This document shows, one piece after another, positions 43,166-52,171 of a DNA stretch of 64,000 nt (position 1 is the stretch's first letter; the number at the start of each line of letters is the position of its first letter). The notes beneath the pieces are model-generated. The model did no database searches, was not told where the DNA came from, and saw only the letters and a list, made by a program, of their open reading frames with translations. Where the stretch lies: assembly GCF_027706845.1 (NCBI RefSeq), contig NZ_JAQGCZ010000007.1, positions 186,001 through 250,000 of the forward strand, read 5' to 3'. The stretch comes from Mycolicibacterium sp. BiH015 (GTDB lineage: Bacteria; Actinomycetota; Actinomycetes; Mycobacteriales; Mycobacteriaceae). The translations under genes were made by a program, and so were the position numbers.

Positions 43166-44722
43166 GTGTCAGAAGCAGAGAAGATTGACGTCCTGCTGGT
43201 CGGGGCCGGCATCATGAGCGCCACCCTCAGCGCGTTGCTGCGGCTGTTGGAGCCGAGCTGGTCCATGACATTGGTCGAGCGCCTCGACGGCGCCGCCGCC
43301 GAGAGCAGCGACGCGTGGAACAACGCCGGTACCGGCCACTCGGCGCTGTGCGAGCTGAACTACACGCCGGCGCGCCCCGACGGCTCGATCGACATCGCCA
43401 AGGCGGTGAACGTCAACGAGCAGTTCCAGGTGTCGCGGCAGTTCTGGGCATACGCAGTCGAGAACGGCGTCATCCCGGACGTCCGCAGCTTCCTCAACCC
43501 CATCCCGCATGTGTCGTTCGTGTCCGGCCAGGACAACGTGCAGTACCTCCGCAAGCGATACAACGCGTTGGTCACCAACCCGCTGTTCGCCACGATGGAG
43601 TTCATCGACGACAGTGACGAATTCGCCCGCCGGCTGCCCCTGATGGCGGAGAAGCGGGACTTCTCGGAGCCCGTCGGGCTGAACTGGACGCAGGACGGCA
43701 CCGATGTCGACTTCGGTTCACTGTCGCGCCAGCTCATCGGATTCGGCGCCAAGCAGGGCCTGTCGACTCTGTTCGGTCACGAGGTCCGCGACCTCAAACA
43801 GAACTCCGACGGCTCGTGGACGGTGAAGGTCGTCAACCGCCGCACCGGTTTCAAGCGGGACTTCAACGCCAAGTTCGTCTTCGTCGGCGCGGGCGGCGGC
43901 GCGTTGCCGCTGCTGCAGAAGGCAGGCATCAAAGAGGCCAAGGGCTTCGGCGGATTCCCCGTCGGCGGCCAGTGGCTGCGCACGGGCAATCCTGAGCTGG
44001 CGGCCAAGCATCAGGCCAAGGTCTACGGTCTGCCTCCGCTGGGCGCGCCGCCCATGTCGGTCCCTCATCTGGACACCCGCGTGATCAACGACAAGTCCTG
44101 GCTGCTGTTCGGCCCGTTCGCCGGGTGGTCGCCGAAGTTCCTCAAACAGGGCAAGGTCACCGATCTGCCGTTCTCGGTCAGGCCCGACAATCTGCTGTCG
44201 ATGCTGGGCGTGGGCGTCACCGAAATGGGTCTGGTGAAGTACCTGATCGGCCAGCTGCTGCTCAGCGAGGCGGCCCGGGTCGAGAATCTGCGCGACTTCG
44301 CGCCCAGCGCAAGGGATTCCGACTGGGAACTCGACATCGCCGGCCAGCGCGTGCAGGTCATCCGCCGGGCCAAGGGCAAGGGCGGCACCCTCGAGTTCGG
44401 CACCACCGTGCTCACGGCGGCCGACGGCAGCATCGCCGGCCTGCTGGGTGCCTCGCCCGGCGCGTCGACCGCGGTGCCCGCGATGTTCGACGTGATGAAG
44501 CGCTGCTTCCCCGACCGATACCCGAGCTGGGAGCCCAAGCTCAAGGAGATGGTGCCCTCGCTGGGCACTCCGCTTTCGGACGAGCCGAAACTGTTCGAAG
44601 ATGTCTGGGCGCACGGAACCAAGGTGCTCAAGCTGGACAAGTCCGCCGACGTCGTTCCGGCGACCGCTGACGGCCAGTCGACCGCGGGCACCGAGCACAC
44701 CCCGGCAGCGGCGTCTGTCTGA
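43166..44722 (+). CDS. mqo: Malate:quinone oxidoreductase
   Basis: 518 aa. It is a membrane-associated FAD enzyme that oxidises malate to oxaloacetate and reduces quinone, feeding the TCA cycle and the respiratory chain. The FAD loop VLLVGAGIMSATLSALLR opens the protein, and AAAESSDAWNNAGTGHSALCELNYTP is the family signature. A GGFPVGGQWLR segment and a C-terminal FPDRYPSWEPKLKEMVPSLG follow. It corresponds to Rv2852c, with a roughly 25-residue Ala/Thr-rich tail that looks dispensable. The GTG at 43166 matches the usual start; the GTG at 43127 would add an unusual 13 residues. Confidence 0.94.
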   Translation: MSEAEKIDVLLVGAGIMSATLSALLRLLEPSWSMTLVERLDGAAAESSDAWNNAGTGHSALCELNYTPARPDGSIDIAKAVNVNEQFQVSRQFWAYAVENGVIPDVRSFLNPIPHVSFVSGQDNVQYLRKRYNALVTNPLFATMEFIDDSDEFARRLPLMAEKRDFSEPVGLNWTQDGTDVDFGSLSRQLIGFGAKQGLSTLFGHEVRDLKQNSDGSWTVKVVNRRTGFKRDFNAKFVFVGAGGGALPLLQKAGIKEAKGFGGFPVGGQWLRTGNPELAAKHQAKVYGLPPLGAPPMSVPHLDTRVINDKSWLLFGPFAGWSPKFLKQGKVTDLPFSVRPDNLLSMLGVGVTEMGLVKYLIGQLLLSEAARVENLRDFAPSARDSDWELDIAGQRVQVIRRAKGKGGTLEFGTTVLTAADGSIAGLLGASPGASTAVPAMFDVMKRCFPDRYPSWEPKLKEMVPSLGTPLSDEPKLFEDVWAHGTKVLKLDKSADVVPATADGQSTAGTEHTPAAASV

Positions 44723-44738
44723 CCCAGGATTTCTCCAG

Positions 44739-45185
44739 ATGACAGTGGCGCTGCGCCGCAGCTGGGCCAAGGACCTGGACGCCGCGACGCTCTACGAGCT
44801 GCTCAAGCTGCGCGTCGAGGTGTTCGTGGTCGAGCAGGCCACTCCGTACCCGGAGCTCGACGGTCGCGATCTGCTCGCCGAAACCCGGCATTTCTGGCTG
44901 GAAAACCCTGAGGGAGAAGTCATTTCGACGCTGAGGCTGATGGAGGAGCACCCGGCCGGGCAGAAGGCGTTCCGCATCGGGCGGGTGTGCACCAAGCGCA
45001 CCGATCGCGGTCACGGCCACACCGCCAGATTGCTGCAGGCTGCGCTCGCCGAAGTCGGCGACTACCCCTGCCACATCAACGCCCAGACCTATCTGGAGGA
45101 GATGTACGGCAGACACGGCTTCGTGCGCGACGGCGACGAGTTTCTCGACGACGGGATCCCGCACGTGCCGATGGTCAAACCGTGA
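44739..45185 (+). CDS. ElaA-like GNAT acetyltransferase
   Basis: 148 aa. It has the ElaA type of GNAT fold: LRVEVFVVEQATPYPELDGRD near the start, RIGRVCTKRTDRGHGHTARLL as the acetyl-CoA loop and YGRHGFVRDGDEFLDDGIPHVPM near the end. The substrate is unknown. It begins 16 bases after mqo and its stop overlaps the chelatase start (GTGA), so it is read with the cobalamin genes. It corresponds to Rv2851c. Confidence 0.9.
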   Translation: MTVALRRSWAKDLDAATLYELLKLRVEVFVVEQATPYPELDGRDLLAETRHFWLENPEGEVISTLRLMEEHPAGQKAFRIGRVCTKRTDRGHGHTARLLQAALAEVGDYPCHINAQTYLEEMYGRHGFVRDGDEFLDDGIPHVPMVKP

Positions 45186-47071
45186 CGCGCGGCGTCCCCG
45201 GCTATCCGTTCAGCGCCGTCGTCGGGCATGACCGTCTGCGTCTGGCGTTGGTGTTGTGCGCCGTCCGACCGGACATCGGGGGAGTGCTGATCCGCGGCGA
45301 GAAGGGCACCGCCAAGTCGACGGCCGTGCGCGGTCTGGCCGAGGTGCTTTCGGCGGCGTCCGGTGGTGACGGTGGGCAGTTGGTGGAGCTGCCGATCGGT
45401 GCCACCGAGGACCGCGTCGTCGGATCGCTGGACCTGCAGAAGGTGCTGCGCGACGGCGAGCACGCGTTCTCCCCGGGGCTGTTGGCGCGAGCGCACCGCG
45501 GTGTCCTCTACGTCGACGAGGTGAACCTCCTTCACGACCATCTTGTCGACGTGCTTCTCGACGCCGCGGCGATGGGGCGGGTGCACATCGAGCGGGACGG
45601 CGTCTCGCACAGTCACGAGGCCCGCTTCGTGTTGATCGGCACGATGAATCCCGAAGAGGGAGAACTTCGTCCGCAGTTGTTGGACCGATTCGGGCTCACC
45701 GTCGACGTCGCCGCCTCGCGTGACGTCGACGTGCGCGCCGAGGTCATCCGGGCGCGCCTGGCCTACGAGGCCGACCCCGCCGGCTTCGCGGCACGATTTG
45801 CCGACGCGGACGCAGACCTGGCCGCACGCATCGCTGAGGCCCGCACGCTGCTGCCGCACGTGGTGTTGCCCGACAACGAGTTACGACGGATCGCTGCCCT
45901 GTGCGCCGCCTTCGACGTCGACGGGATGCGCGCCGACCTGGTGGTGGCGCGGACCGCGATGGCACATGCCGCGTGGCGGGGCGCCACCACCGCGGCGAGC
46001 GAAGCGACGGGAAATATCACCGTCGACGAGGACGACATCAGGGTGGCGGCTGAACTGGCACTGCCGCACCGTCGCCGCCGCGACCCGTTCGACGATCCCG
46101 GCCTGGATCCCGAGCGGCTGGACGAGGCGATGCAGCAGGCCGGCGAATGCGCAGACAATCCACCAGAGCCCGATCCCGATCCGGACCCGCCGGGTGGTGG
46201 ATCGTCGGAATCCAATGAAAGCCAACGACCGCAGGAGAATTCGCCGCGACAGAACGGATCGGCGACCCGGCAGAGCGCTCCGCCCTCTGCGACGTTCAAG
46301 ACCCGGGCGCTCGTCGTCCCGGGTGTCGGGGAGGGGGCTCCCGGCCGCAGGTCCCGCGCGCGCAATCGCACCGGCACGGTCATCGCGGCGACCGACGAGC
46401 CGGGCGCCGGCCACGGGATGCACGTGTTCGCGACGCTGCTGGCCGCGGCGGGCAGACAGACCGGCGCGGGTGCGATACGGCCGACCGCGGACGACGTCCA
46501 TCGTGCACTGCGGGAAGGCCGCGAAGGCAACCTGGTGATCTTCGTCGTCGACGCCTCCGGCTCGATGGCGGCCCGGGACCGGATGTCGGCGGTCAGCGGA
46601 GCGACGTTGTCGCTGTTGCGGGACGCCTACCAGCGCAGAGACAAGGTCGCGGTCATCACGTTCCGCGGGCAGGACGCTGCGGTGTTGCTGCCGCCGACGT
46701 CATCGGTACACATCGCCGGCCGTCGGCTGACCCGCTTCAGCACGGGTGGGAAAACTCCACTGGCGCAAGGTCTTCTGGCCGCCCGCGACATGGTGGTGCG
46801 GGAGCGCACGCGCGACCGTGCGCGCCGCAGCCTCGTCGTGGTGTTGACCGACGGTCGCGCGACGGGCGGCCCGGACCCTCTCGGTCGGGCGCGCGCGGCG
46901 GCGGCTCTGCTGGTGGCCGAGGGCGCGGCGGCGGTCGTCGTCGACTGCGAAACGTCGTATATCCGGCTCGATCTCGCGGAGGAACTGGCCCGCCAGCTCG
47001 ACGCGCCTGCGGTCCGGTTGGCGCACTTGCGTGCCGACAATCTGACCGCCCTCGTCAAGGGTGCCGCGTAG
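45182..47071 (+). CDS. Chelatase AAA+/VWA subunit (fused ChlI-ChlD type)
   Basis: 629 aa. It is the motor part of a metal chelatase. The AAA+ domain has Walker A GEKGTAKSTA, Walker B VLYVDEVNLL and FVLIGTMNPEEGELRPQLLDRFGL. A Pro/Ser/Gln-rich acidic linker (about 320-390) leads to a von Willebrand A domain with the metal site motif VVDASGSMAARD (DxSxS). It corresponds to Rv2850c. The cobO, cobB and cysG genes follow, so it most likely powers cobalt insertion with a CobN-type subunit encoded elsewhere, rather than magnesium insertion. That role is inference. Confidence 0.9.
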   Translation: MTRGVPGYPFSAVVGHDRLRLALVLCAVRPDIGGVLIRGEKGTAKSTAVRGLAEVLSAASGGDGGQLVELPIGATEDRVVGSLDLQKVLRDGEHAFSPGLLARAHRGVLYVDEVNLLHDHLVDVLLDAAAMGRVHIERDGVSHSHEARFVLIGTMNPEEGELRPQLLDRFGLTVDVAASRDVDVRAEVIRARLAYEADPAGFAARFADADADLAARIAEARTLLPHVVLPDNELRRIAALCAAFDVDGMRADLVVARTAMAHAAWRGATTAASEATGNITVDEDDIRVAAELALPHRRRRDPFDDPGLDPERLDEAMQQAGECADNPPEPDPDPDPPGGGSSESNESQRPQENSPRQNGSATRQSAPPSATFKTRALVVPGVGEGAPGRRSRARNRTGTVIAATDEPGAGHGMHVFATLLAAAGRQTGAGAIRPTADDVHRALREGREGNLVIFVVDASGSMAARDRMSAVSGATLSLLRDAYQRRDKVAVITFRGQDAAVLLPPTSSVHIAGRRLTRFSTGGKTPLAQGLLAARDMVVRERTRDRARRSLVVVLTDGRATGGPDPLGRARAAAALLVAEGAAAVVVDCETSYIRLDLAEELARQLDAPAVRLAHLRADNLTALVKGAA

Positions 47072-47083
47072 AAGGGTGATGCG

Positions 47084-47698
47084 ATGCCGCAAGGTCAACC
47101 GCTGACAGTGCCGAACGACGGACTGACGACGCGGGCGCGACGAAACGCCCCGCTGCTGGCGGTGCACACCGGTCCGGGCAAGGGCAAGTCGACGGCCGCG
47201 TTCGGCATGGCGCTGCGCGCCTGGAACCAGGGTTTCGACATCGCGGTGTTCCAGTTCGTCAAGAGCGCGAAATGGAAAGTGGGGGAGGAGACGGCGCTCA
47301 CCGAGCTCGGTCGTGCGCACGCGGAGCGCGGCGTGGGAGGCCCGGTCGAATGGCACAAGATGGGATCGGGCTGGTCGTGGACGCGCAAGGCGGGCACGGA
47401 GGTCGATCACGCCGCCGCGGCGGCGGACGGCTGGGCCGAGATCTCGCGCAGGCTGGCCGAGCAGCGCCACGACTTCTATGTGCTCGACGAGTTCACCTAT
47501 CCGCTCAAGTGGGGCTGGGTCGACACGGACGACGTCATCGAGGTGTTGGCGAACAGGCCCGGCACGCAGCACGTGGTGATCACCGGCCGTGACGCACCGC
47601 AGGCGCTGGTGGACGCCGCCGACCTGGTGACCGAGATGGCGAAGGTGAAGCACCCGATGGATGCGGGCCGCAAGGGGCAGAAGGGCATCGAGTGGTGA
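47084..47698 (+). CDS. cobO: Cob(I)yrinic acid a,c-diamide adenosyltransferase
   Basis: 204 aa. It attaches the 5'-deoxyadenosyl group of ATP to reduced cobalt corrinoids. The P-loop is HTGPGKGKSTAAFG (K35), and ALRAWNQGFDIAVFQFVKSAKW, FYVLDEFTYPLKWGW and PGTQHVVITGRDAP are conserved family blocks. It follows the chelatase by 12 bases with a GAAGGG ribosome site and corresponds to Rv2849c. Confidence 0.95.
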   Translation: MPQGQPLTVPNDGLTTRARRNAPLLAVHTGPGKGKSTAAFGMALRAWNQGFDIAVFQFVKSAKWKVGEETALTELGRAHAERGVGGPVEWHKMGSGWSWTRKAGTEVDHAAAAADGWAEISRRLAEQRHDFYVLDEFTYPLKWGWVDTDDVIEVLANRPGTQHVVITGRDAPQALVDAADLVTEMAKVKHPMDAGRKGQKGIEW

Positions 47699-47758
47699 GC
47701 GAGCGCGCGCAAAATGCCAGCGGACGCGGCGCATCGGCGGGCAGACACGCGCGCTCGC
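47699..47758 (+). repeat. 11-base inverted repeat between cobO and cobB
   Basis: GCGAGCGCGCG (47699-47709) and CGCGCGCTCGC (47748-47758) pair perfectly across a 38-base loop. It begins at the end of the cobO stop codon and ends 22 bases before cobB. It could trim or stabilise the message between the two genes. Confidence 0.5.
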
Positions 47759-47780
47759 GGTGCGAGTGGCGGGGGGCTCG

Positions 47781-49151
47781 GTGAGCGTGAGTACGCCCGC
47801 GGTGGTGATTGCCGCGCCTTCGTCGGGCAGCGGCAAGACCACGATCGCGACGGGCTTGATGGGTGCGCTGCGGCGGGCCGGCCGTCGGGTGGCGCCGTTC
47901 AAGGTGGGCCCCGACTTCATCGACCCCGGCTATCACGCGCTGGCAGCGGGCAGGCCGGGCCGCAACCTCGACCCGGTTCTTGTCGGCGAGCCCCTCATCG
48001 GCCCGCTGTACCGGCACGGCAGCGACGACGCCGACATCGCCGTCGTCGAGGGTGTGATGGGCCTGTTCGACGGACGCATCAACGAATCCACGGTCGGGCC
48101 CGCACAAGGCTCCACCGCCCACGTCGCCGGGCTGCTGGGTGCTCCGATCGTCCTCGTCGTCGACGCGCGCGGCCAGAGCCACAGCGTCGCGGCATTGCTT
48201 CACGGCTTTGCGACCTTCGACCGTTCGGTACGCCTGGCGGGAGTGATCCTCAACCGCGTTGGCTCGGCACGCCACGACGGCGTGCTGCGCCAGGCCTGTG
48301 ACCACGCAGGGGTGCCGGTGCTCGGCTCCATCCCGCGGGCCGACGAACTCGCCGTCCCGTCAAGGCATCTCGGGCTGGTAACTGCCGTGGAGCACGGCCG
48401 CCGGGCGCATGCGGCCGTACAGGCGATGACCGACCTGGTGGCCCGGCACGTCGACCTCGACGCGGTGACGCGGGTCGCCGCGAGCCGGGTCGTCGACGAG
48501 CCCTGGACACCGGCGCAATTCCCGACGCCTCAGCGCGCGACGGTGGCGTTCGCGGCCGGTAAGGCGTTCACGTTCGGCTACGCCGAACACCGCGAAATCC
48601 TGGTCGCCGCCGGCGCAGATGTCGTGGAGTTCGACCCGCTGAGCGACCCGCTGCCTGCGCGAGCGTCTGCACTTGTCCTGCCGGGCGGCTTCCCGGAGGA
48701 GTTCGGCACCGAGCTCTCGGCCAACGACGTGGTCCGCGGTCAGATCAGGGCGCTGGCCGCGGGCGGAGCGCCGGTGCACGCCGAGTGCGCCGGGCTGACC
48801 TATCTGGTCGACGAGCTCGACGGGCACCCGATGTGTGGCGTGCTGACCGGTTCGGCGTCGTTCACAGAATCGCTCACCCTGGGCTACCGGGACGCGGTAG
48901 CCGTCGCCGATTCTGCGCTCCACACGGTCGGCGACCGCATCGTCGGTCACGAATTTCACCGCACCGCAGTGCAATTCGGCGACGGTCGGCAACCCGCCTG
49001 GCGCTACCGGGGCCGGGGTGGGCAGGTGATGGAGGACGGCGCCGTGACCGGGGGAGTCCACGCCGGCTATCTGCACACCCACCCCGCGGCGCACCCATCG
49101 GCGGTCGCGCGCTTCGTCGCCGCGGCGGCAACCTTTAAGCTCGCCGGGTGA
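47781..49151 (+). CDS. cobB: Cobyrinate / hydrogenobyrinate a,c-diamide synthase
   Basis: 456 aa, near the length of Rv2848c. It amidates the a and c side chains of the corrin ring with glutamine and ATP. The N-terminal P-loop-like domain begins VVIAAPSSGSGKTTIATGLMGAL with FKVGPDFIDPGYH and VEGVMGLFDG. The C-terminal triad-type glutaminase has the nucleophile in HAECAGLTYLVDEL and the His in AGYLHTHPAAHPS. The GTG at 47781 is chosen; GTG at 47787 is equally possible. The stop overlaps the cysG start (GTGA). Confidence 0.94.
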   Translation: MSVSTPAVVIAAPSSGSGKTTIATGLMGALRRAGRRVAPFKVGPDFIDPGYHALAAGRPGRNLDPVLVGEPLIGPLYRHGSDDADIAVVEGVMGLFDGRINESTVGPAQGSTAHVAGLLGAPIVLVVDARGQSHSVAALLHGFATFDRSVRLAGVILNRVGSARHDGVLRQACDHAGVPVLGSIPRADELAVPSRHLGLVTAVEHGRRAHAAVQAMTDLVARHVDLDAVTRVAASRVVDEPWTPAQFPTPQRATVAFAAGKAFTFGYAEHREILVAAGADVVEFDPLSDPLPARASALVLPGGFPEEFGTELSANDVVRGQIRALAAGGAPVHAECAGLTYLVDELDGHPMCGVLTGSASFTESLTLGYRDAVAVADSALHTVGDRIVGHEFHRTAVQFGDGRQPAWRYRGRGGQVMEDGAVTGGVHAGYLHTHPAAHPSAVARFVAAAATFKLAG

Positions 49152-50362
49152 GTGCTGAGACCGACAACGCCTATCTGGTGGGCCTGCGCCTGGAAGGCAA
49201 GAAGGTCGTCGTTGTCGGCGGTGGCACGGTGGCCCAGCGGCGCTTGCCGCTGCTTGTCGCCAGCGGCGCCGACGTCCACGTCATCACCAGGGCCGCGACC
49301 CCTGTTGTCGAAGCGATCGACGGAATCACCCTGACACTGCGCGAGTTTCGTGACGGCGACCTCGAAGGCGCCTGGTATGTGATCGCCGCCACTGACGATC
49401 CCGATGTCAACGCCGCGATCGTCGCGGAGGCCGAGGGCCGCCGCATCTTCTGCGTGCGCGCCGACGTGGCGATCGAGGGCACCGCCGTCACACCGGCGAC
49501 CTTTGAGTACGAGGGCCTCGCGGTGGGCGTGCTGGCCGGGGGTGAGCACCGCCGCTCGGCGGGCATTCGCACGGCGATCCGCGAGGCCCTGCAGCAGGGT
49601 CTGCTCACCGACGACAGCGCGGCGGCCTCCGGCGTCATCAAAGGTGGCGTCGCGTTGATCGGCGGCGGCCCCGGCGACCCGGAACTGATCACGGTCCGTG
49701 GGCGGCGACTGCTCGCGCACGCCGACGTGGTGGTCGCCGACCGGCTCGCCCCGCAGGAATTGCTTGCCGAGTTGTCGCCCGACGTCGAGGTGATCGACGC
49801 CGCCAAAATCCCCTATGGCCGGGCGATGGCGCAGGACGCGATCAACGACGTGCTCATCGCGCGGGCCAAGGAAGGAAAGTTCGTGGTTCGCCTGAAGGGC
49901 GGCGATCCGTTCGTGTTCGCCCGGGGCTACGAAGAGGTGATCGCGTGCGCGGATGCGGGGATTCCGGTGTCTGTCGTGCCCGGTGTGACAAGTGCCATAG
50001 CGGTTCCCGCATTGGCCGGCGTTCCGGTTACTCACCGGGGTCTTACTCATGAATTCGTGGTGGTCAGCGGTCATCTCGCACCGGACCACCCCGAATCGTT
50101 AGTGAATTGGGATGCGCTCGCCGCCATGAGCGGAACAATTGTTTTGCTGATGGCCGTGGAGCGCATCGAACTCTTCGTCAAGGCCCTTCTTGAAGGAGGC
50201 CGACCTGCGGATACGCCTGTCTTGGTGGTCCAGCACGGCACGACGTCGTCGCAGCGGACTTTGCGGGCCGGCCTGGCGGAGACGCCGGAACGCATCAGAT
50301 CGGACGGTATTCGGCCCCCCGCCATCGTCGTTATCGGGGCGGTGGCCGGCTTCGGCACTTAA
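49148..50362 (+). CDS. cysG: Bifunctional siroheme/precorrin-2 synthase
   Basis: 404 aa. The N-terminal domain (about 1-150) is a precorrin-2 dehydrogenase/ferrochelatase with the NAD loop VVVVGGGTVAQRRLPLLV. The C-terminal domain (about 165-400) is a uroporphyrinogen-III C-methyltransferase with LIGGGPGDPELITVRG, VRLKGGDPFVFARGYEE and VVPGVTSAIAVPALAGVPVTHRG. It supplies precorrin-2 for cobalamin and siroheme. It corresponds to Rv2847c and ends the GNAT-chelatase-cobO-cobB-cysG operon. Confidence 0.94.
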   Translation: MSAETDNAYLVGLRLEGKKVVVVGGGTVAQRRLPLLVASGADVHVITRAATPVVEAIDGITLTLREFRDGDLEGAWYVIAATDDPDVNAAIVAEAEGRRIFCVRADVAIEGTAVTPATFEYEGLAVGVLAGGEHRRSAGIRTAIREALQQGLLTDDSAAASGVIKGGVALIGGGPGDPELITVRGRRLLAHADVVVADRLAPQELLAELSPDVEVIDAAKIPYGRAMAQDAINDVLIARAKEGKFVVRLKGGDPFVFARGYEEVIACADAGIPVSVVPGVTSAIAVPALAGVPVTHRGLTHEFVVVSGHLAPDHPESLVNWDALAAMSGTIVLLMAVERIELFVKALLEGGRPADTPVLVVQHGTTSSQRTLRAGLAETPERIRSDGIRPPAIVVIGAVAGFGT

Positions 50363-50381
50363 AGGGTTCTTAAGATTACTG

Positions 50382-50387
50382 TAAGGT
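50382..50387 (+). promoter_or_regulatory. -10 box of efpA
   Basis: TAAGGT is followed by 8 bases and the ATG at 50396, which predicts a leader of 0-2 bases. A second TAAGAT lies at 50371-50376. A rough inverted repeat, GGGTT around 50364 with AACCC around 50388, brackets both. Confidence 0.4.
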
Positions 50388-50395
50388 AACCCGTT

Positions 50396-52039
50396 ATGAC
50401 GGCTCTCAACGATGCGGAGCGTGCCGCCATCCACCGTGATGAAGAAGGCAGGGGAAATCGAGGCCCGGACCGAGTGTCCGACCGGGCCCTGCCGACCCGC
50501 GTCCCTCGGCTGGGTGAGACGGCAGGCGGACATCCCGGTAGCCCCACAGGCGGCGCGGCCCGACCGAACAGGACCCCGGCCTGGATGCCGTCTCGGCGCT
50601 TCATCGCCGCGGTGGTCGCGATCGGCGGCATGCAGCTGCTGGCCACGATGGACAGCACGGTCGCCATCGTGGCGCTGCCGAAGATCCAGGACGAGCTCAG
50701 CTTGTCCGACGCGGGGCGCAGCTGGGTCATCACCGCGTATGTACTGACCTTTGGCGGCCTGATGCTGCTCGGCGGTCGGCTCGGCGACGTCATCGGTCGT
50801 AAGCGCACCTTCATCGTCGGCGTCGCTCTGTTCACCATCGCGTCGGTGCTGTGCGGTCTGGCGTGGAACGAGGCAACCCTTGTCATCGCCCGGCTGCTGC
50901 AAGGTGTCGGCGCGGCGATCGCATCACCGACCGCGCTGGCCCTGATCGCCACCACATTCCCGAAGGGGCCGGCCCGCAACGCGGCGACAGCGATTTTCGC
51001 GGCGATGACAGGCATCGGCTCGGTGATGGGCCTGATCCTCGGCGGCGCGCTGACCGAGGTGTCCTGGCGCTGGGCTTTCCTCATCAACGTGCCCATCGGG
51101 CTGCTGATGATCCATCTGGCCCGCCGGACGCTGCGCGAGACCAACCGCGAGCGCCTCAAGCTCGACGCCACCGGCGCCATCCTGGCGACGCTGGGCTGCA
51201 CTGCCGCCGTGTTCGCCTTCTCGATCGGGCCCGAAGCGGGCTGGATCTCACCGGTCACCATCGGATCGGGCCTCGTCGCAGTCGGCGCGCTCATCGCGTT
51301 CCTGTGGGTCGAGCGCACAGCCGAGAACCCCGTTGTGCCGTTCGAGCTGTTCTACGACCGCAACCGGCTCGCCACGTTCGCGGCGATCTTCCTCGCCGGC
51401 GGCGTGATGTTCACGCTGACCGTGACCATCGGGCTGTATGTGCAGGACATCCTCGGCTATAGCGCGCTGAGGGCCGGCATCGGCTTCATCCCGTTCGTCA
51501 TCGCACTGGGCATCGGACTCGGCGTCTCCTCGGCGCTGGTGTCGAAGTTCCCGCCCCGGATCCTCGTGATCGGCGGAGGAGTGCTCGTGCTGGCCGCGAT
51601 GATCTACGGGTCGACGCTGGACGCCAACATCCCGTACTTCCCGAACCTCGTGCTGCCCATCACCGTCGGCGGCTTCGGCATCGGCATGATCGTCGTGCCG
51701 CTGACCGTGTCGGCGATCGCCGGTGTCGGCTTCGACCAGATCGGCCCGGTGTCGGCGATCGCGCTGATGCTGCAGAACCTCGGCGGGCCGGTTGTGCTGG
51801 CGATCATCCAGGCCGTCATCACGTCGCGCACCCTCTACCTCGGCGGAACCACCGGGCCGGTGAACGACATGAACGCCGCCCAGCTGCACGCCCTCGACCA
51901 GGGCTACTCCTACGGCCTGCTGTGGGTGGCGGCCGTCGCCGTCATCGTCGGCGGCGCCGCGCTGTTCATCGGCTACACGGCCGAGCAGGTCGCGCACGCC
52001 CAGGAAGTCAAGGACGCCATCGACGCCGGAGAGCTTTAG
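50396..52039 (+). CDS. efpA: EfpA-type MFS multidrug efflux pump
   Basis: 547 aa, a 14-helix DHA2 (QacA-type) transporter after a roughly 65-residue hydrophilic N-terminal tail. Motif A is GGRLGDVIGRKR and motif C GIGSVMGLILGG; MDSTVAIVALPKIQ with an acidic residue in helix 1 is the DHA2 mark. It corresponds to Rv2846c and keeps the MTALNDxERA start and the DAIDAGEL end. EfpA exports drugs and, in later studies, lipids in mycobacteria. The 3' end, stop codon included, is repeated downstream. Confidence 0.95.
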   Translation: MTALNDAERAAIHRDEEGRGNRGPDRVSDRALPTRVPRLGETAGGHPGSPTGGAARPNRTPAWMPSRRFIAAVVAIGGMQLLATMDSTVAIVALPKIQDELSLSDAGRSWVITAYVLTFGGLMLLGGRLGDVIGRKRTFIVGVALFTIASVLCGLAWNEATLVIARLLQGVGAAIASPTALALIATTFPKGPARNAATAIFAAMTGIGSVMGLILGGALTEVSWRWAFLINVPIGLLMIHLARRTLRETNRERLKLDATGAILATLGCTAAVFAFSIGPEAGWISPVTIGSGLVAVGALIAFLWVERTAENPVVPFELFYDRNRLATFAAIFLAGGVMFTLTVTIGLYVQDILGYSALRAGIGFIPFVIALGIGLGVSSALVSKFPPRILVIGGGVLVLAAMIYGSTLDANIPYFPNLVLPITVGGFGIGMIVVPLTVSAIAGVGFDQIGPVSAIALMLQNLGGPVVLAIIQAVITSRTLYLGGTTGPVNDMNAAQLHALDQGYSYGLLWVAAVAVIVGGAALFIGYTAEQVAHAQEVKDAIDAGEL

Positions 52040-52099
52040 CTCGACATCGGACCGGGGCAGAGCTTTAGCTCGGTATCAGACCGGAGCAGAGCTTTAGCG
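52030..52099 (+). repeat. 29-base tandem repeats spanning the efpA stop codon
   Basis: Copy 1 (52030-52058) contains the last codons and stop of efpA. Copy 2 (52059-52087) differs at a few positions, and copy 3 is partial (52088-52099). Each copy carries the AGAGCTTTAGC core. The remainder of the gap to the second pump holds a promoter. Confidence 0.88.
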
Positions 52100-52157
52100 A
52101 TTCGGGCGTGAGGATCGCCGCCCAGCGGCGATGACCACACCGAAATCACTCGCTCGG

Positions 52158-52163
52158 TAGGGT
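52158..52163 (+). promoter_or_regulatory. -10 box of the second EfpA-like gene
   Basis: TAGGGT is followed by 8 bases and ATG at 52172, so the second pump has its own near-leaderless promoter. Confidence 0.4.
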
Positions 52164-52171
52164 GGCCAACC

